A stretch of 64,000 nucleotides of DNA from Hymenobacter sublimis (GCF_023101345.1 NZ_CP095848.1:309501-373500); one strand, 5' to 3'. Positions 16,488 to 24,594 are shown, counted from the stretch's first letter. A program made the numbers and translations. The notes: a model not told the origin generated them from the letters alone.

Positions 16488-17570
16488 TTAATTAATCACT
16501 CCAAACAGGATGAGCCCGCCGGTGATAAGGATGTTGATTACTGCCAACGGAATCAGGATGGTCCAGCCCAGGCGCATCAACTGGTCGTAACGGAAGCGCG
16601 GTAGGGTCCAGCGAATCCACATGAAGAAGAAAATAAAGGCAAAAATCTTCAGGAATAGGCCAACCGTGCCAAGTATGGTAATCAGGTTCTGAGCCGAAGC
16701 CAGCTCCCAGCCGTGGTTACTTACCAACCAGTCGCGTAACTCATACTGAAACGGAAAGTTGAAGCCGCCGAAGTAAAGCACGCTCATCACGGCGGATACT
16801 ACGAAGATGTTCACGTACTCCGAGAAGAGGTAAAGACCCAGCTTCATGGAGGAGTACTCCGTGTGATACCCACCTACCAGCTCGGTTTCGCATTCTGGCA
16901 AGTCGAAGGGCGTACGGTTGGTTTCAGCAAAGGCACACACCAAGAAAATGATGAAACCCAAGGGTTGCTTCACAATATTCCAGAAGTGCCACTCACCCGC
17001 CACCGACTGCTGCAGGGTAATGTCGCGCAGGCTCAACGTGCCTGAAATCATCAGCACAGCAATTAGGGCCATGCCCATGGCCAGTTCGTAGCTAATGTTC
17101 TGGGAAGCAGCCCGAACAGCTCCTAACAAAGAAAACTTGTTGTTAGAGGCCCAGCCCCCAATCATGACACCGTAAACACCCAGCGAAACGACGCCAAACA
17201 CCCACAGCATCCCAATGTTAACCTCAATGCCCTGCAGAAAAAAAGCATTGTTGCCGAAGCTCATGTTGTTGCCGAACGGAATTACCGCCGACGACATCAG
17301 GGCTGTAATCATGGCCAAGCAGGGGCCGAAAATGAATAAGGCCTTATTGGCGCCGCCCGGAAAAAATTCTTCCTTCGTGAACATCTTCACGGCATCAGCC
17401 AGGGGCTGGGCTAGGCCGTAAGGACCGGCACGGTCCGGACCCACGCGGTCCTGGAGAAAGGCTGCAATAACGCGCTCAGCGTAGGTGCAGTAGGTTGCAA
17501 TCAGCAGCGAAAGCGCGAAAACAACGAAGATGACAATGGATTGCCAGCCTAATGCGGGTAGTTCAATCAT
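16488..17570 (-). CDS. nuoH: NADH-quinone oxidoreductase subunit H
   Basis: 360 residues, eight or nine spans, forms the entry of the quinone channel and couples redox to pumping. Conserved blocks: RVGPDRAGPYGLAQPLADAV, FTKEEFFP, the acidic E-channel segment FAETNRTPFDLPECETELVG and GGYHTEYSSMKLGLYLFSEY. Full length for the family. Upstream toward nuoG lies a 92-bp gap occupied by an inverted repeat. Confidence 0.97.
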   Translation of the reverse strand: MIELPALGWQSIVIFVVFALSLLIATYCTYAERVIAAFLQDRVGPDRAGPYGLAQPLADAVKMFTKEEFFPGGANKALFIFGPCLAMITALMSSAVIPFGNNMSFGNNAFFLQGIEVNIGMLWVFGVVSLGVYGVMIGGWASNNKFSLLGAVRAASQNISYELAMGMALIAVLMISGTLSLRDITLQQSVAGEWHFWNIVKQPLGFIIFLVCAFAETNRTPFDLPECETELVGGYHTEYSSMKLGLYLFSEYVNIFVVSAVMSVLYFGGFNFPFQYELRDWLVSNHGWELASAQNLITILGTVGLFLKIFAFIFFFMWIRWTLPRFRYDQLMRLGWTILIPLAVINILITGGLILFGVIN

Positions 17571-17577
17571 TCTTTTT

Positions 17578-17662
17578 TAGCTGTTAGCTACTAGCGGGTA
17601 GCTAATAGCTTTTGTTCGGAATGGAATGAAGAGACGCTAACAGCTAGCAGCTATTAGCTAAC
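17578..17662. repeat. AGCT-word inverted repeat, copy 1 (nuoG/nuoH gap)
   Basis: Left arm from 17578 (TAGCTGTTAGCTACTAGCGG then GTAGCTAATAGC), right arm to 17662 (GCTAACAGCTAGCAGCTATT then AGCTAAC). The two arms pair imperfectly over about 27 bp around a 30-nt centre. It ends directly at the nuoG stop codon (17663-17665) and begins 7 bp before the nuoH start. Confidence 0.8.
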
Positions 17663-18664
17663 TTATGAGCCTAATTTAAGCGGCGGATTCTGGGCCAGTT
17701 CGCGCTGGGTGCTTTCGGGCAGGTCAGCAATAACGGACTGGTTCAGCACGGGTAGCTCGTAGTGGTTAGCCGAAATCACCGAAGAACGGTCGATATGGGC
17801 GGGGCCCTCAATCGTCCAGTCGGAGGTTTCCTTCTTTTCGAAGCGGCACTCGTTGCAAATCCACTCCTTTACCTCGCCGTATTGGTCCTTACGGGCCGTG
17901 GTGCGTAGCACGTCCTTGCCTTTGTACCAGAGCACTACGTTGCCAGAGCACTTAGGGCAGTCGCGGTGAGCATTCACTGGTTTGGTGAACCACACGCGTG
18001 ATTTAAAGCGGAACGTCTTGTCGGTCAGGGCTCCTACCGGGCATACATCGATGACGTTGCCGGAGAAATCATTATCAATGATGTTCTCAATGTAGGTGCC
18101 AATTTCGGCCGCGTCGCCGCGGCCCAGTACACCGTGCACGCGGTTATCGGTAATCTGATTGGCTGTGTACACGCAACGGTAGCACAGGATGCAACGCGTC
18201 ATGTGCAGCTGAATCAGTGGCCCAATGTCGATTTTCTCGAAGGTACGACGCTCTTCCTGGTAGCGGGTGGTGCTCACGCCGTGCTCAAAAGCAAAGTTCT
18301 GCAGGTCACACTCCCCGGCCTGGTCGCACACGGGGCAGTCCAGGGGGTGGTTGATGAGCAGCATTTCCACAATGCCCTTGCGCACGTTCAGCACCTGCTC
18401 GGAGGTCGTGTTTTCCACCACCATGCCGTCTTGTACCGGCGTCACGCACGAAGCCACTAGCTTGGGCATGGGGCGCGGGTCTTTAGCCGAGCCGGCCGCT
18501 ACCCGTACGAGGCAGGCGCGACATTTGCCGCCCGAGCCTTTCAGCGGGGTATAGTAGCACATGGCCGGGGGCACAATGCTACCCCCAATTTGGCGGGCTG
18601 CATTCAGGATAGTAGTTCCGTCCGGAACTTCTACCTCAACGCCGTCGAAAGTTATTTTAGCCAT
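17663..18664 (-). CDS. nuoG: NADH-quinone oxidoreductase subunit G, short form (iron-sulfur domains only)
   Basis: 333 residues against 700-900 in E. coli or Thermus. Present: the N-terminal [2Fe-2S] domain (C36, C48, C51, C73), the His-Cys cluster motif (H106, C110, C113, C119; NHPLDCPVCDQAGECDLQNF), the N4-type [4Fe-4S] site (C158, C161, C164, C208; CILCYRCVYTANQ), and a further CxxC pair set (C236/C239, C270/C273) where N7 sits in longer homologues. The molybdopterin-oxidoreductase-like C-terminal domain is absent; the gene ends cleanly (PPLKLGS) with no remnant downstream. Short NuoG is, to my knowledge, usual in Cytophagales, so this is a lineage form and not a truncation. Confidence 0.95.
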   Translation of the reverse strand: MAKITFDGVEVEVPDGTTILNAARQIGGSIVPPAMCYYTPLKGSGGKCRACLVRVAAGSAKDPRPMPKLVASCVTPVQDGMVVENTTSEQVLNVRKGIVEMLLINHPLDCPVCDQAGECDLQNFAFEHGVSTTRYQEERRTFEKIDIGPLIQLHMTRCILCYRCVYTANQITDNRVHGVLGRGDAAEIGTYIENIIDNDFSGNVIDVCPVGALTDKTFRFKSRVWFTKPVNAHRDCPKCSGNVVLWYKGKDVLRTTARKDQYGEVKEWICNECRFEKKETSDWTIEGPAHIDRSSVISANHYELPVLNQSVIADLPESTQRELAQNPPLKLGS

Positions 18665-18691
18665 TTAGGTTGAAGACTGTTAAAGTCGTCG

Positions 18692-18785
18692 GTCATGCTG
18701 AGTGCAGCGAAGCATCTCGCGTGCTGACGTTAGAATTACTATTACAACGCTGCCACGCAAGATGCTTCGCTGCACTCAGCATGAC
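18692..18785. repeat. GTCAT-type inverted repeat, copy 1 (nuoF/nuoG gap)
   Basis: Left arm 18692-18723 (GTCATGCTGAGTGCAGCGAA then GCATCTCGCGTG) and right arm 18754-18785 pair over 32 bp with a single mismatch, around a 30-nt AT-rich centre. No T-tract. It fills most of the 138-bp gap between nuoF and nuoG. Confidence 0.9.
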
Positions 18786-18802
18786 GTTCTACTACTAAGA
18801 AA

Positions 18803-20143
18803 TTACACCAGCACGGCGTTAGCCCGGTACACGGCACCCGGTTGGGCTGCTTCCTTGGCGTGCGTCACATGCCACTCAAACTCGTGGCGGAAGTGACGCA
18901 CGGCAGCGGCAACTGGCCAAGCGGCGGCTTCACCAAGCGGACAAATGGTGTTGCCCTCGATTTGCTTGGCTACGCTTACCAGCAGGTCAATATCTTCCAT
19001 GTGGCCGTGGCCGTGCTCTAGGCGGTGCAGTACCTTTTCCATCCAGCCCGTACCCTCGCGGCAGGGCGAACATTGCCCGCACGACTCGTGGTGGTAGAAG
19101 CGAGAGAAATTCCAGGTGTTGCGTACAATGCAGGTCGTTTCGTCCATGGCGATGAAGCCACCGGAGCCCAGCATGGTACCCGTCACGAAACCACCGTCGG
19201 AAAGCGACTCGTAGGTCATCAGGCGGTTTTCACCAGCTGCCGTTTTCAGAATGAGTTCTTTGGGCAGAATCGGCACGGAAGAACCACCGGCTACTACTGC
19301 CTTCAATTCCCGACCTTTCCAGATGCCGCCGCAGTACTCGTCGGAGTAGATGAATTCCTCGACGGGTAGGCCCAACTCAATTTCGTAGATACCTGGCTTG
19401 TTGAGGTGGCCACAGGCCGAAATCAGCTTGGTGCCAGTGCTCCGGCCCACGCCAATTTTAGCGTATTCGTCGCCGCCCTCATTCACGATGACGGGCACGG
19501 CGGCAATGGATTCCACGTTGTTTACTACTGTCGGGCGGGCGTACAAACCTTGCACGGCCGGGAACGGTGGCTTATTGCGCGGGTTGCCACGCTTACCCTC
19601 CAAAGACTCCAGCAAGGCCGTTTCCTCGCCGCAGATGTAGGCGCCCCCACCGGGGTGCACATGCAGATCCAGGTCGTAACCCGAACCTAGAATGTTCTTG
19701 CCCAGGAAACCGTTGGCATAGGCTTCGGCAATGGCTTTTTCCAAGATGCGCAGCACGTACAATAACTCGCCGCGGATGTAGATGTACGAGGTGTTGGCGC
19801 CCAGCGCGTACGAACTCGTAATCATGCCCTCGATAAGCAAATGGGGTAGCTTCGACATTAACTGCCGATCCTTGAAGGTACCCGGCTCCGATTCGTCGGC
19901 GTTGCAGACGAGGTAGCGCGGCACGCCTTCGGGCTTGGCCAGGAAACTCCACTTCATACCGGTAGGGAAGCCAGCGCCGCCGCGGCCCCGCAGGCCCGAC
20001 TTCTTCACTTCTTCCACCACCTCATCAGGGGTCATCGTTTTGATGGCCTTCTCCACCGAGCGGTAGCCGCCGTGTTTGCGGTACACCTCGAAGGTATCAA
20101 TGCCTTCAACGTTAATATGTTCGGTCAGCAGTTTGCGTCCCAT
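18803..20143 (-). CDS. nuoF: NADH-quinone oxidoreductase subunit F
   Basis: 446 residues, NADH- and FMN-binding subunit with cluster N3. Markers: SGLRGRGGAGFPTGMKW (FMN/NADH glycine-rich loop, about 50-66), GGGAYICGEETALLESLEG (about 165-185) and the [4Fe-4S] motif ESCGQCSPCREG with a fourth cysteine about 40 residues on (NTICPLGEAA). Electrons enter the complex here from NADH. Upstream toward nuoE is a 111-bp gap with an AGCT-word repeat. Confidence 0.97.
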   Translation of the reverse strand: MGRKLLTEHINVEGIDTFEVYRKHGGYRSVEKAIKTMTPDEVVEEVKKSGLRGRGGAGFPTGMKWSFLAKPEGVPRYLVCNADESEPGTFKDRQLMSKLPHLLIEGMITSSYALGANTSYIYIRGELLYVLRILEKAIAEAYANGFLGKNILGSGYDLDLHVHPGGGAYICGEETALLESLEGKRGNPRNKPPFPAVQGLYARPTVVNNVESIAAVPVIVNEGGDEYAKIGVGRSTGTKLISACGHLNKPGIYEIELGLPVEEFIYSDEYCGGIWKGRELKAVVAGGSSVPILPKELILKTAAGENRLMTYESLSDGGFVTGTMLGSGGFIAMDETTCIVRNTWNFSRFYHHESCGQCSPCREGTGWMEKVLHRLEHGHGHMEDIDLLVSVAKQIEGNTICPLGEAAAWPVAAAVRHFRHEFEWHVTHAKEAAQPGAVYRANAVLV

Positions 20144-20151
20144 GTCTTTGG

Positions 20152-20253
20152 AGCTAGTAGCTGTTAGCTAGGTAAGTAGGCTGTCAGAATGAATCCGACC
20201 AACAAAATTACTCGGGGCAGAAGGGCTGTTAGCTAATAGCTAATAGCCAGCAG
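20152..20253. repeat. AGCT-word inverted repeat, copy 2 (nuoE/nuoF gap)
   Basis: Left block 20152-20171 (AGCTAGTAGCTGTTAGCTAG) and right block 20224-20253 (GCTGTTAGCTAATAGCTAAT then AGCCAGCAGC) use the same words as the copies at 17578 and 22698. Because AGCT is its own complement, the words can pair within and between blocks. The right block ends 2 bp from the nuoE stop. Confidence 0.75.
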
Positions 20254-20254
20254 C

Positions 20255-20824
20255 CTAATTATTGGCCAGCGCGTTCGGCAGGCCGGTTTCTTCCCAAGGC
20301 AAGGCTGGGCGGTGTACTTGGTTGCGCAGTTCCGAGAGCATAGCATCCACGGCGTCCGGCGTATCCAGTTGCTCGTAGTACTTCTCGCGCACCTGCACAA
20401 TAGGAGCGAAGCCGCAGGCTGCCAGGCACTCTACCTTCTTCAAGGTAAACAAGCCATCGGCCGAAGCCGGACCGCCCACTTTGGCCCCCGTAATGCGCTC
20501 CAGGTGGGCCGTCAGCTCGTCGGAACCGCGCAGCATGCAAGGACCCGTGCGGCAGATTTCTAGCACGTGCTTGCCGACCGGCTTGAGGTTGAACATGGTG
20601 TAAAAGGAAGAAACCTCGTACACCTCAATGGGCTTGATGTCCAACACTTCCGCTACTAGGTTCTGAACCTCGGGACTTACCCAACCGCCAAACTCAGCCT
20701 GCGCAATGTGCAACACGGGCAACAAAGCCGACTTTCGGCGTTCGTCGGGGTAGTGGGTAAGCAGACGCTTGATTTCAGCCTGAGCGGCTTCGGAAAATTG
20801 TGGCTTGACGGCAGTCGTCTCCAT
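20255..20824 (-). CDS. nuoE: NADH-quinone oxidoreductase subunit E
   Basis: 189 residues from the ATG at 20824 (METTAVKPQFSE); an open extension upstream would overlap nuoD by 23 bp and adds no homology, so the inner start, 22 bp after nuoD, is preferred. Thioredoxin-like [2Fe-2S] protein holding cluster N1a, with ligands C91, C96 (CRTGPC), C133 and C137 (VECLAACGFAP). The N-terminal helical bundle (YPDERRKSALLPVLHIAQAE) is typical. It partners NuoF in the NADH-oxidising module. Confidence 0.96.
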   Translation of the reverse strand: METTAVKPQFSEAAQAEIKRLLTHYPDERRKSALLPVLHIAQAEFGGWVSPEVQNLVAEVLDIKPIEVYEVSSFYTMFNLKPVGKHVLEICRTGPCMLRGSDELTAHLERITGAKVGGPASADGLFTLKKVECLAACGFAPIVQVREKYYEQLDTPDAVDAMLSELRNQVHRPALPWEETGLPNALANN

Positions 20825-20846
20825 AAGGGGCAAATTCAGCAAAAAA

Positions 20847-22115
20847 CTACGCGTCCAGCTCGCCGGCAATAACGTTCATCGACGATAGGGTCACGATGGC
20901 GTCGGAGAGGGTTTGGCCCACTACCATTTCGGTGTAAGCCTGGTAGTAAATAAAGCAAGGGCGGCGGAAGTGCAAGCGGTAAGGCGTGCGGCCTCCGTCG
21001 GAAACCAGGTAGAACCCTAGCTCCCCGTTGCCGCCTTCTACCGAGTGATACACCTCGCCAACCGGCGCCTCAATCTCGCCCATCACAATCTTGAAGTGAT
21101 AGATGAGGGCTTCCATGTTCTTGTACACGGCCTGCTTGGGCGGCAGGTAGTAATGCGGCGCGTCGGCGTGGTAGGGGCCTTCGGGCAGGTTTTCCAGGGC
21201 CTGCTTAATAATGCGCAGGCTCTGCCAGATTTCCTCATTGCGCACCATGAACCGGTCGTAGGTGTCGCCCTTGGTGCCTACCGGAATGTCGAACTCGAAA
21301 TCTTGGTAGCTAGAGTAAGGGTTCATTACTCGCACGTCGTAATCGACGCCAGCGGCGCGCAGGTTGGGGCCGGTGAAGCCGTAGTTCAGTGCCCGTTCAG
21401 CCGAAATGGCACCTACATCAACCACGCGGTCCATGAAAATGCGGTTGCGGTTGAACATCTTCTCGAACTCAGCCATCACGGCCGGGAAGGTTTTCAGCCA
21501 GGCCCGCAGCTTGGCAATAGCCACGTCATTGAAGTCGCGCTCCATGCCGCCTACCCGGCCCATGTTGGTGGTCAGGCGGGCGCCGCTTACTTCCTCATAG
21601 ATTTCGTACACCTTCTCCCGCTCGTCCATCAGGTAGAGGAAGCCGGTGAAAGCGCCGGTATCTACCCCCAGAATGCCGTTGCAGATCAGGTGGTCGGTGA
21701 TGCGGGCCAGCTCCATCAGAATAACCCGGATATACTGGGCGCGTTTGGGCACTTCTACACCCAGCAGCTTTTCTACCGTCATGTGCCAACCCATGTTGTT
21801 GATGGGCGACGAACAGTAGTTCATGCGGTCCGTCAGGGGCGTAATCTGGTAGAAAGGCCGGCGTTCGGCAATCTTCTCGAAGGCGCGGTGAATGTAGCCA
21901 ATGGTCGGAACACCCGACACGATCCGCTCCCCGTCCATCTGCAGAATGTTCTGGAAGATGCCGTGGGTAGCGGGGTGGGTCGGGCCCAGGTTCAGGGTGG
22001 TGAGTTCCTGGTTAAAGTCGTTGACGGAAGGCGCCAGCGGGTGCAGATTAGGTCTCTGCACCTCGGCTTCTTCCACAATTTTGCGGGTGCCTTCCAGCGT
22101 GTCGTTTACTGCCAT
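20847..22115 (-). CDS. nuoD: NADH-quinone oxidoreductase subunit D
   Basis: 422 residues, the 49-kDa-type subunit derived from [NiFe]-hydrogenase large subunits; it forms the quinone pocket with NuoB. Markers: LNLGPTHPATHGIFQNIL near 40-57, GYIHRAFEKIAERRPFYQ, and YCSSPINNMGWHMTVEKLLG. The hydrogenase metal-binding cysteines are absent, as expected. It is a separate gene from nuoC (18-bp gap), unlike the nuoCD fusion of enterobacteria. Confidence 0.97.
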   Translation of the reverse strand: MAVNDTLEGTRKIVEEAEVQRPNLHPLAPSVNDFNQELTTLNLGPTHPATHGIFQNILQMDGERIVSGVPTIGYIHRAFEKIAERRPFYQITPLTDRMNYCSSPINNMGWHMTVEKLLGVEVPKRAQYIRVILMELARITDHLICNGILGVDTGAFTGFLYLMDEREKVYEIYEEVSGARLTTNMGRVGGMERDFNDVAIAKLRAWLKTFPAVMAEFEKMFNRNRIFMDRVVDVGAISAERALNYGFTGPNLRAAGVDYDVRVMNPYSSYQDFEFDIPVGTKGDTYDRFMVRNEEIWQSLRIIKQALENLPEGPYHADAPHYYLPPKQAVYKNMEALIYHFKIVMGEIEAPVGEVYHSVEGGNGELGFYLVSDGGRTPYRLHFRRPCFIYYQAYTEMVVGQTLSDAIVTLSSMNVIAGELDA

Positions 22116-22133
22116 GATAAAGGTATCAGGGGC

Positions 22134-22697
22134 CTAGCGGCCGAAGAAAAGGTCAGTTTTATCCTCACGAGTACCATCTTCCAAGGCGTATTCGCGGCGC
22201 ATGGGGTGGTAGTCCATGTCCTCCACATTTAGGATGCGAATAAGGTTGGGGTGGCCGGGGAAGATGATGCCGTAAAAATCATATGCCTCGCGCTCCATCC
22301 AGTTTGCGGTGGCGTAGAGGTCAGTCAGGGTAGGTACTACCGGGTCGGCAATAGGGAAGAAGATCTTCAGCCGTAACCGGATGTTCTGAGTCAGGCTGTG
22401 CAGGTGGTACACCATGCCCAACTCCTGGCCTTCCCGCTCGGGGAAGTGCATGCCGCACATAGTAGTCAGGAAGTTAAGCTGTAACTCCTGATCCTGCTGC
22501 AAGCCAGCAATGATGTCATGAATCCGCTCCCGCGTGGTGGTAGCCGTCAGCAGGCCGTAGGGCTCTTCTACGTCGGTGAAGGTTTCGGCCCCAAACAAGC
22601 GGTGCAGTAAGCCCAGGAGTTGAGCATTTTTCTGCGCTGCCGGGTCTTGAGCTGCGGCCATTTCCTGTGCCTCCGGGGATTCGTTTTGATCAGCCAT
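22134..22697 (-). CDS. nuoC: NADH-quinone oxidoreductase subunit C
   Basis: 187 residues from the ATG at 22697 (MADQNESPEAQ). A frame open further upstream (to 22772) runs through the neighbouring repeat and is rejected as N-terminus. The 30-kDa-type core is seen in RLRLKIFFPIADPVVPTLTD and the signature MEREAYDFYGIIFPGHPNLI, then RILNVEDMDYHPMRRE. The first 40 residues are acidic and alanine/glutamine-rich, likely disordered. Structural subunit of the hydrophilic arm. Confidence 0.95.
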   Translation of the reverse strand: MADQNESPEAQEMAAAQDPAAQKNAQLLGLLHRLFGAETFTDVEEPYGLLTATTTRERIHDIIAGLQQDQELQLNFLTTMCGMHFPEREGQELGMVYHLHSLTQNIRLRLKIFFPIADPVVPTLTDLYATANWMEREAYDFYGIIFPGHPNLIRILNVEDMDYHPMRREYALEDGTREDKTDLFFGR

Positions 22698-22794
22698 TTT
22701 GTAAGCTATTAGCTGTTGGCTGCTAGCTATTGACTTGTTGGCTGTGCCTCCAGAAGAGAAGCTAACAGCCAATAGCCAACAGCCAACAGCTTAC
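22698..22794. repeat. AGCT-word inverted repeat, copy 3 (nuoB/nuoC gap)
   Basis: Left arm from 22701 (GTAAGCTATTAGCTGTTGGC then TGCTAGCTATTG) and right arm to 22794 (AGCTAACAGCCAATAGCCAA then CAGCCAACAGCTTAC) pair imperfectly over about 32 bp. The right arm contains the nuoB stop codon (22791-22793), and the left arm starts just upstream of the nuoC start. Confidence 0.8.
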
Positions 22795-23345
22795 TTAATG
22801 TTGTACGATGCCAGCAGGGCCTGATACTCAGGCGAATTGCGGCGGCGGGTAGATTCGTTGCGAGCCAGGTCCTGAATGCGCATTAGGCCGTCCAGTACCT
22901 GTTCCGGGCGAGGCGGGCAACCGGGCACGTACACATCAACCGGGATGATCCGGTCGATGCCCTGAAGCACGGAGTAGGTATCGAAAATACCACCCGACGA
23001 GGCACAGGCACCCATGGCCAGCACCCAACGGGGCTCAGCCATTTGCTCATATACCTGCTTTACAATGGGCGCCATTTTTTTGGCAATGGTGCCCATCACC
23101 ATCAGCAGGTCAGCCTGCCGGGGCGAGAAAGAAGGCCGCTCAGAGCCAAAGCGCGAAATATCGTAGCGGGCACCCATGGTTGCCATGAACTCAATGCCGC
23201 AGCAAGAAGTAGCAAAGGGCAGGGGCCAGAGCGAGTTAGCGCGGGCCATGCCCACCACTTTCTCCAGGGAGGTAGCAAAAAAACCCGCGCCTTCCAGGCC
23301 ATCAGGCGCGTCTACCATTTTGATTTCAGGAGCTCTATTTTCCAT
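22791..23345 (-). CDS. nuoB: NADH-quinone oxidoreductase subunit B
   Basis: 184 residues, carries terminal cluster N2, the direct electron donor to quinone. Ligands: tandem C48-C49 (ATSCCGIEFMATMG), C114 (MGACASSGG) and C143 (VPGCPPRPEQ). All expected core motifs are present including RYDISRFGSERP and GTIAKKMAPIVKQVYEQM. Second gene of the block, 69 bp after nuoA. Confidence 0.97.
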   Translation of the reverse strand: MENRAPEIKMVDAPDGLEGAGFFATSLEKVVGMARANSLWPLPFATSCCGIEFMATMGARYDISRFGSERPSFSPRQADLLMVMGTIAKKMAPIVKQVYEQMAEPRWVLAMGACASSGGIFDTYSVLQGIDRIIPVDVYVPGCPPRPEQVLDGLMRIQDLARNESTRRRNSPEYQALLASYNIK

Positions 23346-23414
23346 GAGGATCAGTCAGTTTGGGGAAGCAGAAGGCTTCAGGTAGGCAACACTAGCCAGC
23401 GGCTAAAGGTTGCC

Positions 23415-23813
23415 CTAACGGGCTTCATTCCAGCGCAAAACGCCTTTTTTGATGACGTAGGCAAAGCCTGCCATCAACAGAGCCAGGAAGACAATCATCT
23501 GAATGAAGCCGTCCTTGCCCAGGGCGCGGAAGTTCACGGCCCAAGGGTACATGAAGATTACCTCCACATCAAAGAGCACAAACAGGATGGCCGTCAGGAA
23601 GTACTTCACCGAAATCGGGGTGCGGGCGTTGCCCACCGATTCGATGCCACACTCGAAGGCCTCGTCCTTTACTACGCTCTTGCGGCGCGGCCCCAGCAAG
23701 TGGGAGGCTACCATGGAAAAAGCTACGAAGGCTATGGCTAAAACAAACTGCACAATAATTGGCAGAAAGTCAGCGGGTTGATATTGGGTCGGAACAGCGA
23801 GAAGCATAGGCAT
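23415..23813 (-). CDS. nuoA: NADH-quinone oxidoreductase subunit A
   Basis: 132 residues from the ATG at 23813 (MPMLLAVPTQYQ). The frame is open to 23957, but the promoter at 23850-23880 lies inside that extension and rules it out. Three spans; the conserved loop DEAFECGIESVGNARTPISV and the acidic span AILFVLFDVEVIFMYPWAV identify the subunit, which sits beside NuoH and NuoJ at the quinone channel. First gene of the nuoA-J block, transcribed divergently from the Uma2 pseudogene. Confidence 0.96.
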   Translation of the reverse strand: MPMLLAVPTQYQPADFLPIIVQFVLAIAFVAFSMVASHLLGPRRKSVVKDEAFECGIESVGNARTPISVKYFLTAILFVLFDVEVIFMYPWAVNFRALGKDGFIQMIVFLALLMAGFAYVIKKGVLRWNEAR

Positions 23814-23849
23814 CGACAAAGTAAAGCCGCTCAGAAACGGCATGGGAGG

Positions 23850-23880
23850 CAAAGGTAGCGCTTGGGCAGTTGGGAACAAA
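23850..23880 (-). promoter_or_regulatory. Promoter of the nuoA-J block
   Basis: On the minus strand TTTG (23880-23877), a 19-nt spacer and TACCTTTG (23857-23850) match the Bacteroidota consensus TTTG-N19-TAnnTTTG exactly. The distance to the nuoA ATG is 36 bp, which gives a short leader and supports the downstream start. Confidence 0.85.
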
Positions 23881-23908
23881 GGTGAAATCAGGCGGGAAGA
23901 GAAAGGCG

Positions 23909-23916
23909 TATCTTTG
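23909..23916 (+). promoter_or_regulatory. Candidate -7 element (TATCTTTG) before the Uma2 pseudogene
   Basis: TATCTTTG fits TAnnTTTG exactly and ends 24 bp before the ATG at 23941. No TTTG at the ideal spacing. It is divergent from the nuoA promoter, whose -33 box lies 29 bp away. Confidence 0.5.
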
Positions 23917-23940
23917 AAGGAAACCCCCTTGCTGATTGGT

Positions 23941-24534
23941 ATGGAACAAATTGCCACTACCCGGCGCTACACGGTGGAAGAATATTTTGCTCTGGAAGAG
24001 GCCTCGGAAGAACGGCACCTGTTTTACCGCGGGGAAGTGTTCGCCATGTCCGGTGGGGTAGACGGGCACAACCTCACGGTGTCAAACTGTGTCATGAGCC
24101 TACGTAACTCGCTTCGAGGCAAAGGCTGCCGCGTGTACGCGGAAAATGTGCGCCTAGCCGTCTTGTAAGGGGAACTGTACACCTACCCCGACGTGATGGT
24201 GACCTGCCACCCCAATGACTCGCTGGACCAAGTGATGATGCACCACCCAGTCCTACTCATTGAAGTGCTTTCGCCGGGCACGGAAAGCCACGACCGGGTG
24301 TGGAAATTCAGCCGTTACACCCAGCTGTCTTCTCTGCAGCATTATCTACTGGTGTCGGTCAATAATTGGCTGGTGGAGTGGTACCGACGGGAGCCCTCGG
24401 GCGTGTGGTCGTATACGCCTCTGGCCAGTCAGGACGATGCCGCGACCATTTCGGAGCTGGGTATTGTCCTACCCCTGGCCGATATCTACACCGAGCTGGA
24501 CATGGTGCCTCAACTAGACAAGCCCCGTACCTAG
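23941..24534 (+). pseudogene. Uma2 family nuclease broken by an in-frame stop
   Basis: Both halves of a Uma2 (DUF820, restriction-endonuclease fold) protein lie in one frame, 197 residues in all, interrupted by a TAA at 24166-24168. First half: RRYTVEEYFALEEASEERHL, FYRGEVFAMSGG. Second half: LYTYPDVMVTCHPNDS (catalytic Asp of TYPDV), then HHPVLLIEVLSPGTESHDRV, WKFSRYTQLSSLQHYLLV with the E and K of the ExK motif. There is no frameshift. The first ORF alone ends before every catalytic residue. Nonsense mutation, suppressed stop or a base-calling error are possible. Uma2 proteins are abundant, poorly understood and often exist in many paralogues. Confidence 0.88.
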
Positions 24535-24540
24535 TAAAGC

Positions 24541-24575
24541 AAAAAGCCGCTTCAGAACAACTGAAGCGACTTTTT
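24541..24575. terminator. Bidirectional terminator between Uma2 and pruA
   Basis: AGCCGCTTCAG (24545-24555), loop AACAA, CTGAAGCGACT (24561-24571), one mismatch, with A5 on the left and T5 on the right; it serves the two convergent genes. Confidence 0.88.
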
Positions 24576-24594
24576 GCAATTAATCAGTATTGGT

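Noticed and set aside
17663..18664. NuoG as a broken gene
   Set aside because: It ends cleanly after the iron-sulfur domains, no remnant of the large domain lies downstream, and short NuoG is known from the lineage.
21045..22232. 395-codon open frame on the + strand across nuoC/nuoD
   Set aside because: Antisense to two conserved complex I genes; low-complexity shadow composition.
22698..22772. Longer N-terminus of NuoC
   Set aside because: It is encoded by the AGCT-word repeat, so the frame is accidental.
17578..22794. AGCT-word repeats as IS element ends
   Set aside because: No transposase gene, no target duplication and no fixed terminal sequence can be seen in the window.
23814..23957. 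Longer N-terminus of NuoA
   Set aside because: It would contain the consensus promoter of the gene, and the extra residues have no complex I homology.
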